Source: an uncultured Muribaculaceae bacterium (lineage in GTDB: Bacteria; Bacteroidota; Bacteroidia; Bacteroidales; Muribaculaceae). From it: a stretch of 27,627 nt of DNA. The notes beneath the pieces were generated by a model, which was not told the origin of the DNA, did no database searches, and saw nothing but the letters and a program-made list of their open reading frames with translations. Positions 24,573-27,627 of the stretch are shown here, piece after piece (the stretch's first letter is position 1; every line of letters begins with the position of its first letter). The position numbers were made by a program, and so were the translations under genes. Location: assembly GCA_910587545.1 (NCBI GenBank), contig CAJUMI010000031.1:1-27627 (forward strand). The letters are read 5' to 3'.

Positions 24573-24608
24573 AGAGGAACGCCACAGTAGCGGGCCTCTT
24601 ATTTTTTG
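24573..24608 (+). terminator. Rho-independent terminator after dnaJ
   Basis: AGAGG (24573-24577) pairs with CCTCT (24595-24599). An internal loop separates this from an inner CGC/GCG stem, and TATTTTTTG follows. The T-run also supplies the TTG of a weak promoter-like pair for the next gene. Confidence 0.68.
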
Positions 24609-24657
24609 TTTATATCGATTTTTATTACGAACTTCGCATTACAAAAAAACAATATCG

Positions 24658-25851
24658 TTGAAAGTGGATATATACAATCTTGACCAAGTAATCGACCGTC
24701 ACAATACCGACGCGACAAAATATTCCGATCTTAATGAGAAATATGGACGCGACGATCTGATGCCGATGTGGATCGCCGACATGGATTTTGCCGCGCCTGC
24801 CACTGTATCGGAAGCACTCGTCAACTGCTTCCGGCAGCCTGTCCTGGGCTACACGACCCCTCCCCGGTCGTTCTGGACAAGCATCACCGACTGGCTCGCC
24901 AACCGCCACGGCTGGATCATCGCACCAGAGAACATCGACTATATACCCGGACTGAAAAAGGGACTTGGCCTATGCATCAACTACTTCACAAAACCGGGTG
25001 ACAGCATTGTCATTCAGCCGCCTGTCTACCATTCGTTCCGCTCGGTGATCGAAGGCAACGGCCGCACGGTTGTCGACAATCCGCTTGTCTACAAAAACGG
25101 AAACTACTCGATGGATTTCGAGGGTCTGCAGAGAGTGATCGACGAGCACCACCCCGTGATGATGTTTCTCTGCAATCCGCAGAATCCCATCGGCCTACAG
25201 TGGAGCCGCGAAACGCTGACGCGCGTGGTCGACATCTGCCGCCGCAACAACGTAATGCTGCTGTCAGACGAGATCTACGGCGACCTTGTCTTTGAAGGTG
25301 CGACCCATATCCCGACAGCATCGCTTTCGCCCGAGGCCGCCGAGATAACCATCACTCTGGGCGCTCCGTCAAAGTCGTTCAACATACCAGGCATCGCAAG
25401 CGCCTGGGTTGCGATATCGTCGCCCAAGCTTCGCGACGGCTTCTTCAAATGGCTTCATGCCAGCGAATTCGACACCCCGCCGATCGCTGCCATATATGCG
25501 ACGATCTCAGCCTACACAACGGGCGAGCCATGGCTTGACGCCGTGGTCCGCTATCTTGCCGACAACGCCGCATTTGCCCGCAACTACATAACGGCCAATC
25601 TCCCTGACGTAAATGTGGTTATGCCTAACGCGGGCTTCGGCCTCTGGATCGACTTCAACCCGACAGGCCTCTCACACGACTGTCTCAACGATGTGTTTGT
25701 CAACGAAGCACGTATCGCGTTGAGCGACGGTGCAAGTTTCGGACGCGAGGGTTCGTGCTTTGTGCGTCTCAACATCGGCACCCAGCGTAGCGTCCTCGCC
25801 GAAGGACTGAAACGTCTGTGCGACGCGCTCAAGCCTCATCTGCACAAGTAA
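24658..25851 (+). CDS. MalY/PatB-type PLP aminotransferase (C-S lyase)
   Basis: A 397-aa fold-type I PLP enzyme close to MalY/PatB proteins, which cleave C-S bonds of cystathionine or cysteine conjugates (beta-lyase); simple aminotransferase activity is an alternative. Seen: MPMWIADMDF near the N-terminus (the family's substrate-loop signature), CNPQNPIG, LLSDEIYGDLVF and the PLP lysine in SKSFNIPG (Lys239). The start is a TTG at 24658: no in-frame ATG occurs upstream after dnaJ, and the first one downstream lies inside the conserved region. A GTG at 24664 is the only other candidate. dapF follows after 13 nt. No regulator such as malI is adjacent. Confidence 0.9.
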   Translation: MKVDIYNLDQVIDRHNTDATKYSDLNEKYGRDDLMPMWIADMDFAAPATVSEALVNCFRQPVLGYTTPPRSFWTSITDWLANRHGWIIAPENIDYIPGLKKGLGLCINYFTKPGDSIVIQPPVYHSFRSVIEGNGRTVVDNPLVYKNGNYSMDFEGLQRVIDEHHPVMMFLCNPQNPIGLQWSRETLTRVVDICRRNNVMLLSDEIYGDLVFEGATHIPTASLSPEAAEITITLGAPSKSFNIPGIASAWVAISSPKLRDGFFKWLHASEFDTPPIAAIYATISAYTTGEPWLDAVVRYLADNAAFARNYITANLPDVNVVMPNAGFGLWIDFNPTGLSHDCLNDVFVNEARIALSDGASFGREGSCFVRLNIGTQRSVLAEGLKRLCDALKPHLHK

Positions 25852-25864
25852 ATCCATCTGCCCC

Positions 25865-26683
25865 ATGCGCATTGAATTCACAAAAATGCACGGCGCGGGC
25901 AACGACTTCGTTCTCCTCGACCGGCCCGATGTCGAAGAACGGCAGCTTTCGCCTCTGGCACGCAGGATCTGCGACCGGCATTTCGGTGTCGGAGCCGACG
26001 GAATACTTGTGGTCAGTGAGTCGGTCGTAGCCGATGTCAGAATGCGCATTTTTAACGCTGACGGGTCAGAAGCCCAGATGTGCGGCAACGGCATACGCTG
26101 CGTCGGCAAATATATCTACGAAAAAGGCATCATCACTTCCACGTGCCCGACAGTCGAGACGCTCGACGGTGTAAAGAAACTCACCCTTCACCTTGACTGC
26201 CGGGGCCGCGTCGACACAGTCACAGTCGACATGGGAACCGCGTCGCTGACATGCAGCCAAGGGAGTTTTACGACGGATACACCCATGGGACGGCTGCGCG
26301 TAATACCCGTCTCGACCGGCAATCCCCACGGCATCGTTCCGGTCCAAAACGTCGATATGATCGACATTGCCACGACCGGTCCGTCTTTGGAAAACAATCC
26401 TTTCTGGCCGGACAGAGCCAACATCGAATTTGTGATGGTCGACGGACCGTCGGCCATCACCCAGCGCACCTGGGAGAGAGGCGTCGGCGAGACGCTCGCT
26501 TGCGGAACTGGCGCGTGTGCGGCGGCATTTGCACTTGTTTCCGAAGCTAAAGTCCATTGTCCAGTTACTGTCAGATTATCCGGCGGAATCCTTGTCATCG
26601 ATATTGACAAGGCGACCGGCCACATCATGATGACCGGCGAAGCGGCTAAAGTATTCAGTTCGGCCATCGACATACAGTTTTGA
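25865..26683 (+). CDS. dapF: DapF, diaminopimelate epimerase
   Basis: A PLP-independent epimerase of 272 aa that converts LL- to meso-diaminopimelate for lysine and peptidoglycan synthesis. The two catalytic cysteines are Cys73 in MCGNGIRC and Cys213 in ACGTGACA. Other family marks: FTKMHGAGNDF at the N-terminus, STGNPHG around 150-156 and WERGVGET before the second cysteine. It starts 13 nt after the aminotransferase stop. In many Bacteroidetes dapF neighbours the LL-DAP aminotransferase dapL; the neighbour here is MalY-like instead. Confidence 0.96.
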   Translation: MRIEFTKMHGAGNDFVLLDRPDVEERQLSPLARRICDRHFGVGADGILVVSESVVADVRMRIFNADGSEAQMCGNGIRCVGKYIYEKGIITSTCPTVETLDGVKKLTLHLDCRGRVDTVTVDMGTASLTCSQGSFTTDTPMGRLRVIPVSTGNPHGIVPVQNVDMIDIATTGPSLENNPFWPDRANIEFVMVDGPSAITQRTWERGVGETLACGTGACAAAFALVSEAKVHCPVTVRLSGGILVIDIDKATGHIMMTGEAAKVFSSAIDIQF

Positions 26684-26846
26684 CAGATAACGATCCATCT
26701 GACAGAATTTTCTGCGAATACCCCACAAAATGACACACAAAACACGATACCAAAAGCATTTGACTCACCAAACAGACCAACCAATATCTCATTGCAAAAC
26801 ATTAATTTTTACACCTTTATCATATGAAAAATTAAATAATTATGTT

Positions 26847-26854
26847 TAACTTTG
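26847..26854 (+). promoter_or_regulatory. Putative -7 element for the TonB-dependent receptor
   Basis: TAACTTTG matches TAnnTTTG. The predicted start near 26861 leaves a leader of about 90 nt before the ATG at 26951. No TTG is seen at the -33 distance. The preceding gap after dapF (26684-26846) is AT-rich, with only weak inverted repeats (CAGAT / ATCTG) and no convincing terminator. Confidence 0.5.
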
Positions 26855-26950
26855 TAAAAAATTAAGGATTGATAGCGCAATCATTCCCACGCAAGCGGCA
26901 CATTATCACAACCAAATAACTATCAATTATTTATCACTAAATTCATCGCT

Positions 26951-27627
26951 ATGTTAAAGAGACTATTTCTCTTAGCCGGAGCTATTGTGATGGCGGCCAC
27001 AGCTGCACTCGCAGCCGCCAGTATCAGATGCACCGGTCTGATCGTTGATGAACAAAACGACCCGATGATCGGCGTCAGTGTCATTCCTGATGGCCAGACC
27101 ACAGGTACCACAACCGATATCGACGGTCGTTTTGTCATCTCAGTTCCCGCCGGGAAGAAACTAAACATCACCTACGTAGGCTACAAACCGAACCACGTTG
27201 CGGCTGCTGAAAACCTCGGCACAATCAAGATGTCGCCCGACAACAAGATGCTCCAGGACGTTGTCGTTACTCAGTCTGTCGCCCGCACACGTGTCACTCC
27301 TGTAGCGGCATCCAACATCAACGCAGCCACCATCGAAACAAAACTCGGCAACCAGGAGCTCCCCGAAGTGCTCAAAACCACTCCGGGTGTCTGGACAACA
27401 CGCGCCGGCGGCGGCTTCGGTGATGCCAAGACCAACATGCGCGGCTTCAAATCAGAGAATGTCGCAATCATGATCAATGGTGTGCCTATCAACGACATGG
27501 AATGGGGCGGCGTCTACTGGAGCAACTGGGCCGGTCTCAGCGACGTGGCATCGAGCATCCAGACACAGCGCGGCCTCGGCGCCACAATCGTATCGACACC
27601 CTCGGTCGGCGGTACGATCAACATCAC
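26951..27627 (+). CDS. TonB-dependent outer-membrane receptor, 3' end outside window
   Basis: The first 225 codons of a receptor, open to the window end. Residues 1-22 are a signal peptide (MLKRLFLLAGAIVMAATAALA). A carboxypeptidase-D regulatory-like domain follows (about 27-100), with VDEQNDPMIGVSV, TTTDIDGRF and ITYVGY. LQDVVVTQS resembles a TonB box, and the plug domain has PEVLKTTPGVW, NMRGF and IMINGVPINDMEWGGVYWSNWAGLSDV. It lacks the SVVGALQG-like block usual in SusC, so it seems a general TonB receptor of the kind with a TPGVxxxRxGGGFGD plug, not a SusC partner of the amylase. The substrate cannot be told from this fragment; the barrel is missing. Confidence 0.9.
   Translation, partial: MLKRLFLLAGAIVMAATAALAAASIRCTGLIVDEQNDPMIGVSVIPDGQTTGTTTDIDGRFVISVPAGKKLNITYVGYKPNHVAAAENLGTIKMSPDNKMLQDVVVTQSVARTRVTPVAASNINAATIETKLGNQELPEVLKTTPGVWTTRAGGGFGDAKTNMRGFKSENVAIMINGVPINDMEWGGVYWSNWAGLSDVASSIQTQRGLGATIVSTPSVGGTINI

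Noticed and set aside
1..27627. Defence system, prophage, integrative element, CRISPR array or toxin-antitoxin pair
   Set aside because: I looked on both strands and found no spaced direct repeats, integrase, transposase, terminal inverted repeats or defence domains. Helicase, RadC and TatD here are housekeeping forms.

Overview
The window looks like a stretch of ordinary core chromosome from a member of the order Bacteroidales. By protein style I would guess the Muribaculaceae (S24-7) group, but that family-level placement is inference. Support for Bacteroidales: repeated -7 elements of the form TAnnTTTG (several with TTG 19-20 nt upstream), the compact menD-menB-menC-menE order with a short MenE, a carboxyspermidine-type NspC decarboxylase, a long PurF-like protein, a TrpB2-type tryptophan synthase beta chain, and a TonB-dependent receptor with an N-terminal carboxypeptidase-D-like domain. 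Coding density is high, codon use looks uniform by eye, and I see no tRNA, rRNA, insertion sequence, phage gene or CRISPR array.

Layout, left to right. (1) 65-103: an intrinsic terminator from an upstream transcript, then a secreted alpha/beta hydrolase (118-1125). (2) 1193-5719: menaquinone genes menD, menB, menC, menE; menF and a recognisable menH are absent. (3) 5736-8362, minus strand: a Crp/Fnr-type regulator with its own promoter, and a two-gene unit of a polyprenyl diphosphate synthase followed by a TatD-type DNase. (4) 8479-13898, plus strand: a tightly packed five-gene run of a 59-aa DUF4250 protein, a UvrD/PcrA helicase, NspC, a family 2 glycosyltransferase with C-terminal membrane helices, and RadC. 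(5) 13911-15794, minus strand: a 627-aa PurF-like amidophosphoribosyltransferase with a structured leader of about 170 nt. (6) 16135-17577: a lipoprotein GH13 alpha-amylase and its terminator, then about 550 bp of AT-rich intergenic DNA holding two matching palindromes, a textbook promoter and a strong hairpin. (7) 18130-22627: dnaG, trpB2, ispE and a terminator. (8) 22741-24544: grpE-dnaJ and a terminator. (9) 24658-26683: a MalY/PatB-type aminotransferase with a probable TTG start, then dapF. (10) 26951 to the end: the N-terminal third or so of a TonB-dependent receptor.

Functionally the window mixes quinone and isoprenoid supply (men genes, polyprenyl synthase, ispE), DNA replication and repair (UvrD, RadC, TatD, DnaG), chaperones (GrpE, DnaJ), and amino acid, purine and polyamine metabolism. 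I did not find a new multigene system. The parts that most deserve a second look are non-coding: the promoter-hairpin unit in front of dnaG, the structured leader of the PurF-like gene, and the pair of operator-like palindromes between the amylase and dnaG. The small DUF4250 gene translationally coupled to the helicase is the most interesting coding observation.
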